From the NCBI GenBank assembly GCA_002344975.1, contig DDUV01000057.1, positions 1 to 64,000 on the forward strand: a stretch of DNA of 64,000 bases, read 5' to 3'. The DNA is from Saprospiraceae bacterium UBA2329. GTDB taxonomy: Bacteria > Bacteroidota > Bacteroidia > Chitinophagales > Saprospiraceae. The notes below the pieces were generated by a model, which saw only the letters and a program-made list of their open reading frames with translations, ran no database searches and was not told the DNA's origin. Made by a program: the position numbers and the translations under genes. Each line of letters begins with the position of its first letter. Within the stretch, counting starts at the first letter, position 1. This document shows positions 8,746 to 18,463 of the stretch, piece by piece.

Positions 8746-11700
8746 ATGATGCGAAACTTACTCTTAATCAGCTTTTTACTGTTGTCGGCTGTGGCCGCTG
8801 TAGCGCAAACGTCGCTGGGTGGAACCATGACGGACGGTGACTCCAAAGAGCCGGTCATCGGCGGTACGGTACTCCTGTTCAAAAACGGGGTACAAATTAC
8901 AGGTACTACTACCGATTTCGACGGCACTTACAGCATTACCAACCTTGATCCGGGCACCTACGATGTAGAGGCCAGCTATCTGGGCTACCAGAGCCAGCGG
9001 GTTGAAAAGGTGGTCATTTTTGCCGGCAAGGCCAACAAATTGGACTTTGTCATGTCTGCCGGAGTACTCCTCACCACCGTTGAGGTCAAAACCTACCGGG
9101 TGCCTTTGGTGGAGCAGGACAATACCACGCAGGGCCAAACCATCACCAGCGAGCAAATCCGCAACCTGCCCACGCGCAACATCAACGCGCTGGCAGCCAC
9201 CACGGCGGGTCTGGCTTCCGCCGATGAAGGTGGGGCCATCACGGTGCGCGGTTCCCGCTCAGATGCCACCAATTACTATGTGGACGGTATCCGCATTCAG
9301 GGCAACCTCATTCCTGAGTCGGAAATTGACCAAATGCAGGTCATTACCGGCGGTATGGAAGCCCAGTATGGCGACGTGACGGGCGGTATCATTTCCATTA
9401 CCACCAAAGGCCCTTCACAGAAGTTTTCGGGCGGTGTGGAACTGGAAACTTCCAAATACTTCGACGCTTATGCCAACAGCTTGGTGGGTATCAACCTCAC
9501 CGGTCCGATCTGGAAAAACAAAAAGACCGGGGAGTCCATTCTCGGCTATCGCTTCTCCGGCCGCTGGACGCATCAGGTGGATGACCGTCCGCCTGGAATC
9601 CCCGTGTACAATGTAACGGAGGAGAATCTCAAGGCACTCGAAGCCGACCCTATCCTCCGCATCAATAACAGCCCCTTTGTGGCCGCCGACTTTATGAAAG
9701 CCGATGATGTGGATGCGCTCAAAGCGCGCCCCTATGAAACGCTGCGCCGTTACGACGTGACCGCCAAAATTGACGCACGCCTCAGCAAGCAGATTGACAT
9801 TTCGTTTACGGGGGCATTTACCAACACGGAAAACCAGTTTACGCCCGGTGGCTGGCGCGTGTTCAATAGTCACAACAACCCTACGTCTTTCGCCGGCACG
9901 CGTCGCGGCTCCGTTCGCCTGCGCCACCGTTTGGGCGGCGCTGCGGGTGGCGACGATAAAAAATCGGTTATTCAGAATGCTTCGTATTCTTTGCAATTCG
10001 GCTACGAGCAAGAGTTTTACGAAGACTACGATCCGCGCCACGGCCAAAACCATTTTGCTTATGGCCATGTAGGCAATTACGACATACAATGGGTGCCCAC
10101 GTTTGAAGCAATGGTGGATCAGACAACTGGAGAAGTTTCGTTTGTCCACTCGGATAACCGTCAGGTGCTGCGCGGCTATTCCAATGCCGGGTCTTCCAAT
10201 CCGGTATTGTCCAATTACAACAACGCATTGGGCCTTGACTTTTCGGAGGGCCTGAACGGGCAGATTCCCAATGTCATCATTGCCGGTGTAAACGACGGCA
10301 TTGAGAACATTCTCCGCCGGGAAGCCTTCATTGCGCCCAACGGCACCATTTCCAACCAGTTCACTTCTTCCTGGAACTTCCACACCAATGTAGGCACGGT
10401 ATTCAATCGCGTACTCAAGTCGGAAGATGATGTAACGACCTTCAACGTCAATGCTTCGTTCGACCTCGTTCCGAAAGGTGGCGCAGGTAAAGGCCGCCAC
10501 AACATCCAGTTCGGCGCCTGGTATGAGCAGCGCACCAACCGCCAGCACAACGTAGCGCCCCGCGGTTTGTGGGATGTGGCCCGCCAATTGGCCAACAACC
10601 ATATTCTCGGTATTCCGGTGGACGCAGACGGCAACCCGACTTCTCCTGTGATCGGCACCACGCAAGTGACCAACCCGGTGACGGGTGAAGAAGTGACCGT
10701 TGACCTTCACGATGTACAAATCGTGGAAAACGCCGAAGCCGCATTTTACCGCCGCCTGCGCAGTTCTTTGGGTATCACCAACCTGGGGCAATATGTAAAT
10801 GTGGACGGCCTCAATCCGAGCCAGATGAGCCTCAATATGTTCTCTGCCAAAGAATTGAATGACCAGAACATCTTGGGCTACTATGGTTATGACTACCTCG
10901 GCGGAAAATTTGACGGCACCTTTGAAGATTTCTTCACAGCTACCGATGCTGATGGTATCCGCACTTTCCCGGTAGCGCCCAACCGCCCGATTTACCAGGC
11001 ATTCTACATTCAGGACAAGTTCACTTTCCGCGACATCATCTTCCGCCTCGGTTTGCGCGTTGACCGCTACGACGCCAATACCAAGGTGCTCAAAGACAAT
11101 TATTCGCTGTACGAAATCATGGGCGCAGGTGAGTTTCATGATCGTTTTGGTGGTGATCGTCCCGGCAATATCGGCGACGACTTCAAAGTATATACCGCCG
11201 GCGCCGGCAGCGACAATGTGCAAGCCTATCGCGCCGGTGACCAATGGTACCTGCCCAACGGCACGCCCGTGAACAACGTGGCCCTGGCCATTCCTTCCGG
11301 CGTGGTAACGCCCAAATATCAGGATGCCCGCATTGACGACAACATCAACTTCATTCGCGCCCGCGATTTCGATCCGAACGTGAGCTTCAAGGACTACGAA
11401 GTGCAAACCAACTTCATGCCGCGTCTCGCTTTCTCGTTCCCGATTTCCGAAGATGCGAACTTCTTCGCCCACTACGACGTGTTGGTGCAGCGCCCGCCGA
11501 CCAACACCATCGCCACAGCGCTTGACTATTTCTACTTCTTCGACCGCAGCGGCATCCGCAACAACCCCAACCTCAAGCCCGAGCGTACCATTGACTATGA
11601 GGTGGGTTTCAAACAAAAGCTGACCAATGCTTCGGCGCTCACCATTACGGCATATTACAAAGAAATGCGCGACATGATTTCTTCGCGGATTTTCTTCCCC

Positions 11701-12438
11701 GTGCCCATCATCAACCAATACGAAACCTACGACAACCTCGACTTCGGTACGGTGAAAGGTTTCTCTTTTGTGTTCGATCAGCGCCGTTCGGGCAATTTCT
11801 CCATGAATGCCAACTATACGCTGCAATTTGCCGACGGTACCGGCTCCGACGCCAACTCTCAGCGCGCCATTTCCAGCCGCGGTGTGTTGCGCACCCTGTT
11901 CCCGCTCAATTTTGACGAACGTCACCGTTTGGTACTCAGTGCCGACTATCGCTACGACAGCGGCAAACGCTACACCGGTCCGCGTTTGTTCGGTATGGAC
12001 ATCTTCGCCGATGCAGGCGTCAACTTCCAGGCCATTGCTGTTTCCGGCCGTCCTTATACCCGTAAGTTTCTGCCTACGGAGTTAGGCGGCGAGGGTACCA
12101 TCGGCGCCATCAACGGCGCGCGCAACCCTTGGAATTTTACGATAAACTTGCGCGTGGACAAGAGCTTCAATATTGGGGATAAAATGTCGGTGAATGTTTA
12201 TTGCCGCGTTTCCAACCTCTTGGATCGCCGCAACATCATTGGCGTATATCCTGCTACCGGCTCGGCTACCGATGACGGCTTCATTCGTTCGGCTTTCGGG
12301 CAAAACCAAATTACGAGCGTACAAAATTCATTGCGCGAAGTGGATGCTTATCTGGCATCTTACCAGTGGGCCTTGCTCAATCCGGGCAATTTCAGCCTGC
12401 CACGCCGTATTTTTGTAGGCGCTATTTTTGATTTCTAA
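8746..12438 (+). CDS. TonB-dependent outer-membrane receptor with carboxypeptidase-regulatory N-domain
   Basis: Outer-membrane transporter of 1230 residues. Signal peptide (MMRNLLLISFLLLSAVAAVAQ), a CarboxypepD_reg-like beta-sandwich (about 22-110: GTTTDFDGTYSITNLDPG), a plug domain (about 125-230: VRGSRSDATNYYVDGIRI, QYGDVTGGIISI), then a long beta-barrel ending in FVGAIFDF with the terminal aromatic typical of outer-membrane barrels. Family members import large or scarce nutrients using TonB energy. No SusD partner follows; instead come a giant secreted protein and a PorV/PorQ-like protein in the same orientation. The substrate is unknown. Confidence 0.92.
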   Translation: MMRNLLLISFLLLSAVAAVAQTSLGGTMTDGDSKEPVIGGTVLLFKNGVQITGTTTDFDGTYSITNLDPGTYDVEASYLGYQSQRVEKVVIFAGKANKLDFVMSAGVLLTTVEVKTYRVPLVEQDNTTQGQTITSEQIRNLPTRNINALAATTAGLASADEGGAITVRGSRSDATNYYVDGIRIQGNLIPESEIDQMQVITGGMEAQYGDVTGGIISITTKGPSQKFSGGVELETSKYFDAYANSLVGINLTGPIWKNKKTGESILGYRFSGRWTHQVDDRPPGIPVYNVTEENLKALEADPILRINNSPFVAADFMKADDVDALKARPYETLRRYDVTAKIDARLSKQIDISFTGAFTNTENQFTPGGWRVFNSHNNPTSFAGTRRGSVRLRHRLGGAAGGDDKKSVIQNASYSLQFGYEQEFYEDYDPRHGQNHFAYGHVGNYDIQWVPTFEAMVDQTTGEVSFVHSDNRQVLRGYSNAGSSNPVLSNYNNALGLDFSEGLNGQIPNVIIAGVNDGIENILRREAFIAPNGTISNQFTSSWNFHTNVGTVFNRVLKSEDDVTTFNVNASFDLVPKGGAGKGRHNIQFGAWYEQRTNRQHNVAPRGLWDVARQLANNHILGIPVDADGNPTSPVIGTTQVTNPVTGEEVTVDLHDVQIVENAEAAFYRRLRSSLGITNLGQYVNVDGLNPSQMSLNMFSAKELNDQNILGYYGYDYLGGKFDGTFEDFFTATDADGIRTFPVAPNRPIYQAFYIQDKFTFRDIIFRLGLRVDRYDANTKVLKDNYSLYEIMGAGEFHDRFGGDRPGNIGDDFKVYTAGAGSDNVQAYRAGDQWYLPNGTPVNNVALAIPSGVVTPKYQDARIDDNINFIRARDFDPNVSFKDYEVQTNFMPRLAFSFPISEDANFFAHYDVLVQRPPTNTIATALDYFYFFDRSGIRNNPNLKPERTIDYEVGFKQKLTNASALTITAYYKEMRDMISSRIFFPVPIINQYETYDNLDFGTVKGFSFVFDQRRSGNFSMNANYTLQFADGTGSDANSQRAISSRGVLRTLFPLNFDERHRLVLSADYRYDSGKRYTGPRLFGMDIFADAGVNFQAIAVSGRPYTRKFLPTELGGEGTIGAINGARNPWNFTINLRVDKSFNIGDKMSVNVYCRVSNLLDRRNIIGVYPATGSATDDGFIRSAFGQNQITSVQNSLREVDAYLASYQWALLNPGNFSLPRRIFVGAIFDF

Positions 12439-12445
12439 TCGTATT

Positions 12446-12482
12446 GAAGTCAGGAGGTAACCGGAAGTTACCGCCTGACTTC
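12446..12482. repeat. 37-bp palindromic repeat, copy 2
   Basis: Same 37-bp hairpin as at 6194-6230: outer stems 12446-12454/12474-12482, inner stems GGTAAC/GTTACC, loop CGGAA. It begins 8 bp after the TonB receptor stop. A T-rich stretch follows about 10 bp later, so it might assist termination here. Confidence 0.75.
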
Positions 12483-12544
12483 ACTCACTCTGACTTTTTT
12501 TTGAATTGACTTTCAAAATTGTTGACTTTTAAACTTTTTCTAAT

Positions 12545-15500
12545 ATGCTCAACAGAAAACTTTGGTTTTGGAACACGGCTCTGGGCCTGTTGATGACCTT
12601 GCCGGTCATAGCCAATGTGAATCCAAACTTACAGCGGAGCAGAGAAACACCGGCTAAACCGGGCAACAACGTTTCTTTCCGATTCAACTGCGACAAAGCC
12701 CTTGCGCAAACCGATCAGGCCATCAACAACGTACGTGCGCGTTTGCTCACCGGCGGTGATGTATGGTGGGATGCAGCTCCGCAAAACGCCAACGGCCGGT
12801 ATGTGGTGCCCAAAGTGCCACCCGGCGTGCCGGAAGTTTCTTCTTTGTTTGCCGGCGCTGTATGGCTCGGCGGTTTGGACCCTGCCGGCAACCTGAAAGT
12901 AGCCGCGCAGACGTATGGTTCTTCTTCCGGAGACAAAGACTTCTGGCCTGGCCCATTAGACCCCGAAACCGGCGGCACCGATCAAACTGTATGCTCCAAG
13001 TGGGACCGCTTTTTCACTGTGAAAGGCAGTAACATTGAGTTGCACATCAAAAATTTCAAAAAAGCGCAGGCAGACGGCGTCCCCTACGATCCCGATCTCA
13101 TTCCTTTGGATGTGAAGGGCTGGCCCGGCCGCGGCAACCCGTTCTTTCAGGAAATCAACCGTTTTGCATTGCCCAATACGCGCCAGGGTTTGGCCGGCTT
13201 CTGGGATGAAGACGGCGATATGGATTACAACCCGGAATTTGGCGACTATCCCATCATCGAAATCCGGGGCTGCGAAGACAGCCCGCAATATCCGGATGAG
13301 ATGACCTTCTGGATTTACAACGACAACGGCAACATCCACTCGGAATCTCGCGGCGACGCCATCCAGATGGAAGTGCAGGTGCAGGCTTTTGCTTATGCTA
13401 CCAACAACGAACTCAACGACATGACCTTCCAGCGCTACAAGCTCATCAACCGCGCTATTGAGGATATTGACAGTACTTTCTTTGCCATGTGGTCCGACCC
13501 CGACTTGGGTTGCTACACCGACGACTATGTGGGCTGCGATACTTCCCGGAGTTTGGCTTATGTATATAACATTGACGCCGCCGATGGACAAACCGGATGT
13601 ACCTGCCCGCAAGGGGTGAATACTTATTGTGAAAACATTCCTATTCTGGGCATTGACTATTTCCGGGGCCCCTTGCGCTACATTGAGGATGCCCAAGGAC
13701 ATGTCATTGACACAGTAGAAATAGGCATGTCTTCGTTCACATACTTCAACAACGGCGGTGTGACGCCCACGCCCGCGCCGGGCACAACCGACCCGAACAA
13801 CGCGCAGGAATACTACAACTATCTGACAGGTTCCTGGCGCGACGGCTCGCCGTTTACCTATGGCGGCGATGCTTATCAGGATGGCCCGCCGATCAAGTAC
13901 GCGTTCACGGAAGCGCCCGACAATCAAACAGGCTGGAGCATGTGTACGCAGGCCCTGCCCGCCGGCGACCGCCGTACCATTCAGGCTTCGGGGCCGTTCA
14001 AATTGCGTCCCGGCGACATCAACGAACTCATCATTGGCGTGGTATGGGTGCCCGATCAGCGTTACCCTTGTCCCAGCATCAAGAAGTTGCAGGAAGCCGA
14101 CGACATCGCACAAGACTTGTTCGACGCTTGTTTCAGATTGCCCAACTGCCCGGATGCACCCGATGTGGACTTCGTGGAATTGGATCGCGAGATCATAGCC
14201 ATTTTTACCAATGACCAGAATTCCTCCAACAACTTCGGTGAAAGCTATGCACAGGCAGGTTTGGGGATTCCGCAAGAATTTGCAGACTCGCTGTTTGTAT
14301 TCGAGGGCTACAAGCTGTTTCAGGTTTCCCGCCCGGATGTCAAGTTGGATGCTTCTACTCTGGATGACCCATCTAAAGTGCGTCTCATCTATCAGGTGGA
14401 CGTGAAAAACGGCATCAATCGCATCTTCAACTGGAGAACTTTGAGCGATGCATTGGATACGCCGACGGCTGAAGAATACTTCACGCCGGAGTTGCAGGTG
14501 GACGGCGCCGACCTCGGCATACGCCATACTTTCCGCATTACGGAAGACCAATTTGCCGTGGGTGATCGCCGTTTGATCAATCACAAACTGTACTATTTCA
14601 TTGCGGTAGCGTATGCTCACAATGAATACTTGCCTTTCGATCCGGTACAGGTATTGGGCCAAAAAGCACCCTACTGTGAAGGCCGTCGCAACATCGGCCC
14701 CAACGGTGACGGCTTGCCCTACGCTGCTGTGCCGCGCCCCATCACCGACCGCCGCCTCAATGCCCAATACGGCGACGGCGTGGTCATTACCCGTGTGGAT
14801 GGAGCTGGTACCGGCGAAAACTTCTTAGATATTTCCAGCGAGACCCGCGCACTCATTGAGGCGGATGTCAAGGCGGATGCTCAACTCGGCGCTTTCCGCG
14901 GCGAGATCACTTATACGGCTGGTCGCGGTCCTATCGAGGTGAAGGTATTCAACCCCTTGGATGTAAAAGACGGCGACTTTGAACTGCGTTTTGTGGACGG
15001 CAATATGAATGACAACGTATTGGCAACAAACGCGCGTTGGGAACTGCGTCGTACGGATATTCCCAACGAACCGCTCATTGCATCGGAAACGACCATCGAG
15101 AAACTCAATGAGCAGATCATCAAGAAATATGGATTCAGTGTCACCATTGGTCAGACAGATGTGCCCGGCACCCGACGCGACCGCTCCAACGGCGTGTTGG
15201 GTTATGAAGAGCAATATGCTCGTACAGGCGCCAACCGTTGGCTCACAGGCATAAAAGACGACGTTTTGCCGGGCTTTAACCTCTTGGACCAAGTCGTATT
15301 CAACTATGTGCTGACTGGTACCGGCGAGCGGGATGAGATTTACGATCCCACACAGGCATTCACCAACATGGGGCCGGGTTACTTTGTACCGTTCTATTTG
15401 ACCAACTGGTCGCGTGTTGGAGAAGGAGGGCCGGTATTCATCTCCCCGAGCTGGTTTGAGTCTTCCGGTATGAACATCGTGCGCACGCAGTCCGGGCTTC

Positions 15501-16693
15501 AGTTCCTGAACAATGTGGACGTCGTGTTTACCTCCAATAAAGACCTCTGGAGCCGTTGCGTGGTGGTAGAGACGAACAGCACTTTTATGTCGGATGCGGG
15601 CGTAGTTTCCAAAGGCAACCGCAGAAACTTCGACGTGCGTTCTGATTCCTCTGTGCTTAAAACGGCCAACCCCGCGACCGGCTTACCGGTAGTGGGAAGG
15701 CTCGGAACTACCGACCCTGCTCTCGGCATGGGCTGGTTCCCCGGTTACGCCATAGATGTGGAGACGGGACAGCGACTCAATGTTTTCTTTGGTGAAAACT
15801 CGGGGTATCGTTTTGACGATCAGTTGTTTGTTACACCGGAGACCTTCAACAATGAAGGCCCTCGCGGCGCCGACATGATGTTCAATCCGACGGCACAAAT
15901 GAAGGTGTTCCCTACCAGTCCGGAGATCAGTCTCCTTCAATACTATATGGGCGGTCAGCACTTTGTTTACGTCACTCGCACACCTTATGACAAGGGCGAA
16001 TTCTTTGCAAATCGTTTCCGCCCGGCGCCCATACCTGTGCTGAACAAGGTAGCTGCCGTGAACCAGATTACCTGGGCAGGTATGCTGATGACCACGCCGA
16101 CGGCGCCGTTCAAGTCCTACGCTGATGGTTTGATCCCCGATGATGTGACGGTGAAGCTCCGTGTTCGCGCCCCCTACAAGGTGGAAACCGAGCGCGTGAT
16201 CAATAATGCCAACCCGCGCGTAGTGGTGCCGCGCACCGGCACGGTGGTGAACAATTATCACCCGGCCTACCGCTTCAGCGTCAGGGGCAAGCAGGCTTCC
16301 GATCTGGATGCCGACGGCGTACAAACCGCTTTGGACAACATCAATGTAGTACCCAACCCGTATTATGGTTTCTCCGACTACGAAACGTCGCAGTTTACGA
16401 ATGTCATCAAGGTGACCAATTTGCCGGCCAAATGCGTGGTGACGATTTACTCGCTTGACGGCAAGTTCATTCGCCAATACAACCGCGACGAAGTGGGGGC
16501 AATTCCGGACGGCACGAATCGCGGCATTGAGCGCAAGCAAATTGTACCCGATTTGGAATGGGATTTGAAAAACACCAAGGGCATTCCGGTGGCCAGCGGC
16601 GTATATCTCATCCACGTTAAAGCGCCGGGTATGGGCGAACGCACGATCAAATGGTTCGGGGTGAACCGCAAGTTTGACCCCTCCGGTTTGTAA
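12545..16693 (+). CDS. Giant secreted protein with a T9SS/FlgD-like C-terminal domain
   Basis: Predicted surface or secreted protein of 1382 residues with signal peptide (MLNRKLWFWNTALGLLMTL ... VIA). The N-terminal third contains GFWDEDGDMDYNPEFGDYPI and several calcium-loop-like DxDxD stretches. The last ~115 residues (INVVPNPYYGFSDYETSQF ... VTIYSLDGKFIRQY ... GVYLIHVKAPG ... FDPSGL) are an Ig-like sorting/FlgD-like tail, so T9SS export is likely. It lies between a TonB receptor and a PorV/PorQ-like gene, with its own terminator behind it. I know of no biochemical function for this family. Confidence 0.8.
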   Translation: MLNRKLWFWNTALGLLMTLPVIANVNPNLQRSRETPAKPGNNVSFRFNCDKALAQTDQAINNVRARLLTGGDVWWDAAPQNANGRYVVPKVPPGVPEVSSLFAGAVWLGGLDPAGNLKVAAQTYGSSSGDKDFWPGPLDPETGGTDQTVCSKWDRFFTVKGSNIELHIKNFKKAQADGVPYDPDLIPLDVKGWPGRGNPFFQEINRFALPNTRQGLAGFWDEDGDMDYNPEFGDYPIIEIRGCEDSPQYPDEMTFWIYNDNGNIHSESRGDAIQMEVQVQAFAYATNNELNDMTFQRYKLINRAIEDIDSTFFAMWSDPDLGCYTDDYVGCDTSRSLAYVYNIDAADGQTGCTCPQGVNTYCENIPILGIDYFRGPLRYIEDAQGHVIDTVEIGMSSFTYFNNGGVTPTPAPGTTDPNNAQEYYNYLTGSWRDGSPFTYGGDAYQDGPPIKYAFTEAPDNQTGWSMCTQALPAGDRRTIQASGPFKLRPGDINELIIGVVWVPDQRYPCPSIKKLQEADDIAQDLFDACFRLPNCPDAPDVDFVELDREIIAIFTNDQNSSNNFGESYAQAGLGIPQEFADSLFVFEGYKLFQVSRPDVKLDASTLDDPSKVRLIYQVDVKNGINRIFNWRTLSDALDTPTAEEYFTPELQVDGADLGIRHTFRITEDQFAVGDRRLINHKLYYFIAVAYAHNEYLPFDPVQVLGQKAPYCEGRRNIGPNGDGLPYAAVPRPITDRRLNAQYGDGVVITRVDGAGTGENFLDISSETRALIEADVKADAQLGAFRGEITYTAGRGPIEVKVFNPLDVKDGDFELRFVDGNMNDNVLATNARWELRRTDIPNEPLIASETTIEKLNEQIIKKYGFSVTIGQTDVPGTRRDRSNGVLGYEEQYARTGANRWLTGIKDDVLPGFNLLDQVVFNYVLTGTGERDEIYDPTQAFTNMGPGYFVPFYLTNWSRVGEGGPVFISPSWFESSGMNIVRTQSGLQFLNNVDVVFTSNKDLWSRCVVVETNSTFMSDAGVVSKGNRRNFDVRSDSSVLKTANPATGLPVVGRLGTTDPALGMGWFPGYAIDVETGQRLNVFFGENSGYRFDDQLFVTPETFNNEGPRGADMMFNPTAQMKVFPTSPEISLLQYYMGGQHFVYVTRTPYDKGEFFANRFRPAPIPVLNKVAAVNQITWAGMLMTTPTAPFKSYADGLIPDDVTVKLRVRAPYKVETERVINNANPRVVVPRTGTVVNNYHPAYRFSVRGKQASDLDADGVQTALDNINVVPNPYYGFSDYETSQFTNVIKVTNLPAKCVVTIYSLDGKFIRQYNRDEVGAIPDGTNRGIERKQIVPDLEWDLKNTKGIPVASGVYLIHVKAPGMGERTIKWFGVNRKFDPSGL

Positions 16694-16706
16694 TCAACAA
16701 TCATTG

Positions 16707-16755
16707 GAGAGCCGGTTTGATACCGCAAGGAAGACCGGCTCTCTTCTTTTTCTTT
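16707..16755 (+). terminator. Rho-independent terminator after the giant secreted protein
   Basis: The 10-bp stem GAGAGCCGGT/ACCGGCTCTC (16707-16716, 16734-16743) has a 17-nt loop and is followed by a T-rich tail. It sits 13 bp after the stop codon and before the PorV/PorQ-like gene, so the two genes may be partly uncoupled. Confidence 0.8.
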
Positions 16756-16778
16756 TTATTTTACTTCAAACATCGAGC

Positions 16779-17822
16779 ATGAAAAAATTAATCTACACCA
16801 TACTCTTGTTGCCGGCCATTGTGGGAACCGCCTTAGCGGGCAACCCCGACCGTCAGGGGGAAGCCGGCGCGTATGAGTTGCTGATGAATCCCTGGGCCAA
16901 GAGTGCCGGTTTGCATACCATGACCACCGCAAATGTGTCGGGTGTGGAGGCCAACTGGATCAACGTGGCGGGCATGTCGCGCATCAACAAAACAGAAGTA
17001 GCAGTAGGCAATGCCGACTACCTGCGCGGCACCGATATTCGTATGAATGCCTTCGGTATTTCGCAGCGCGTGGGCAAAAAGGGAGCCTTCGGCCTCAGCA
17101 TCATGGCCCTGGATTTCGGCGATATTGCGGTAACGACTACCGATCAGCCTGAAGGTACCGGCGCTACATACTCTCCTTCATTTTTCAACATCGGCTTTGG
17201 ATATGCCCATACTTTTGAAAACAAAGTGTCGGTAGGCGTGTTGGTGCGCGGCGTGTCTGAAACCATCGCCGACGTAGGCGCTTTCGGATTTGCCATTGAT
17301 GCGGGGGTGCAGTATGTGTCAGGAGATCAGGATAATTTCAAGTTCGGCATTTCGCTTCGCAATATCGGTTCCCGCATGAGTTTTGGAGGCGAGGGCTTGT
17401 CGGTAAATGGCCCCAGTTCCAATGGCGGAGGTTACAATCTTACCTTCAATCAGCGTTCTGCCGGTTTTGAACTTCCTTCTACCTTGAACATCGGGTTGTC
17501 TTATGATTTTTATCTGGGCGAGAAAAACCGGATTACAGCATTAGGCAATTTTACAGCCAACTCCTTTTCGGAAGACGCCATTGGCGGTGGTTTGGAGTAT
17601 GGGTTCAACAACATCGTTATGTTGCGCGCAGGTTATCTATACGATTTTGGCTCTAAAGACGTAGTGTCTGCTCCTTTGTATGCAGGCCCCAGCGCGGGCG
17701 CTACTTTTGAGTTGCCCCTGAGCAAGGAAAACAAGAAAACCCGCCTCGGCATTGATTACGGCTGGCGGCAGACCAACATTTTCAACGGTACGCATAACAT
17801 CGGCGTTCGTCTGAATATGTAA
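16779..17822 (+). CDS. PorV/PorQ-family outer-membrane protein
   Basis: Outer-membrane beta-barrel of 347 residues. The start at 16779 (MKKLIYTILLLPAIVGTALAG) gives a clear signal peptide; the longer upstream frame begins inside the previous gene. The N-terminal signature (GEAGAYELLMNPWAKSAGL ... GVEANWINVAGM) is typical of the PorV/PorQ (UPF0164) family, which shuttles or holds T9SS substrates at the outer membrane. The C-terminus (RQTNIFNGTHNIGVRLNM) is a terminal barrel strand. The adjacent giant protein with a sorting tail is a plausible client. Confidence 0.85.
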   Translation: MKKLIYTILLLPAIVGTALAGNPDRQGEAGAYELLMNPWAKSAGLHTMTTANVSGVEANWINVAGMSRINKTEVAVGNADYLRGTDIRMNAFGISQRVGKKGAFGLSIMALDFGDIAVTTTDQPEGTGATYSPSFFNIGFGYAHTFENKVSVGVLVRGVSETIADVGAFGFAIDAGVQYVSGDQDNFKFGISLRNIGSRMSFGGEGLSVNGPSSNGGGYNLTFNQRSAGFELPSTLNIGLSYDFYLGEKNRITALGNFTANSFSEDAIGGGLEYGFNNIVMLRAGYLYDFGSKDVVSAPLYAGPSAGATFELPLSKENKKTRLGIDYGWRQTNIFNGTHNIGVRLNM

Positions 17823-17852
17823 TGCCTGCGTTGCAAAAATTACGCTCACAGC

Positions 17853-17883
17853 TTGTGTTTTGCTGAAAGTGTGCGTATCTTTG
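17853..17883 (+). promoter_or_regulatory. greA promoter
   Basis: TTG at 17853-17855, a 20-bp spacer and TATCTTTG at 17876-17883. The expected start point is near 17890, about 95 bp before greA and just upstream of a strong hairpin with a T run. Confidence 0.68.
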
Positions 17884-17904
17884 CACTTCTAAATAACAAT
17901 CAAA

Positions 17905-17957
17905 GGCAAAAACGCTTCCGCAATGCTGTGGGAGCGTTTTTGTCTTTTTTAATTTTT
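17905..17957 (+). terminator. Strong terminator hairpin inside the greA leader (possible attenuator)
   Basis: The 15-bp stem 17905-17919/17930-17944 (two G-U pairs, 10-nt loop) is followed by CTTTTTTAATTTTT. It lies between the predicted greA promoter and the greA start codon, so it would either end readthrough from the PorV-like gene or terminate part of the greA transcripts as a ~60-nt leader RNA. Confidence 0.8.
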
Positions 17958-17982
17958 ATCAACCGAATAAAACGAATTTCCT

Positions 17983-18459
17983 ATGGCAGGGTACAATTAT
18001 TTGACCAAGGAAGGACATGACAAACTGAAAGCGGAATTGGAAGACCTCAAAACCAGAGGCCGTGATGAAGCCGCCCGCGCCATTGCCGAGGCTCGCGAAA
18101 AAGGCGACCTTTCGGAAAATGCAGAATATGATGCCGCCAAAAATGCACAGGGCATGCTGGAGTTGCGCATCAATGAGTTGGAAAAAGTGATGGCCAATGC
18201 CAGAATTTTAGATGGTTCGCATCTGGATGAGTCAAAAGTGACGGTACTGTCCAATGTGACCATCCGCAACTTGAAGACCATGAAAGAAATGTCTTATAAA
18301 TTGGTTTCCGAGTCGGAGGCCGACCTGAAGGCTGGCCGTGTGTCGGTCAGCTCGCCTATGGGCGCCGGGTTGTTGGGCAAGACGGTAGGCGATTTGGCTG
18401 TGGTAGAAACGCCGCGTGGCAATATGGAATTTGAAATTGTCAATATCTCAATTGATTGA
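17983..18459 (+). CDS. greA: Transcription elongation factor GreA
   Basis: Cytoplasmic RNA polymerase factor of 158 residues, normal family length. The N-terminal antiparallel coiled coil (about 1-75) bears the catalytic tip acidic residues in GDLSENAEYDAAK, which coordinate Mg2+ in the polymerase secondary channel and stimulate cleavage of backtracked transcripts. The C-terminal FKBP-like domain follows (VSVSSPMGAGLLGKTVGD ... EFEIVNI). The HIT-family gene starts 4 bp after its stop, so the two are probably cotranscribed. Confidence 0.97.
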   Translation: MAGYNYLTKEGHDKLKAELEDLKTRGRDEAARAIAEAREKGDLSENAEYDAAKNAQGMLELRINELEKVMANARILDGSHLDESKVTVLSNVTIRNLKTMKEMSYKLVSESEADLKAGRVSVSSPMGAGLLGKTVGDLAVVETPRGNMEFEIVNISID

Positions 18460-18463
18460 TCTC

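Noticed and set aside
9415..11925. 836-residue open frame antisense to the TonB receptor
   Set aside because: It mirrors the codon structure of the strong plus-strand gene; the translation is His/Val/Arg-rich without domains or signal. Typical GC-rich shadow.
12956..14767. 603-residue open frame antisense to the giant secreted protein
   Set aside because: Shadow of a well supported gene; no recognisable motifs.
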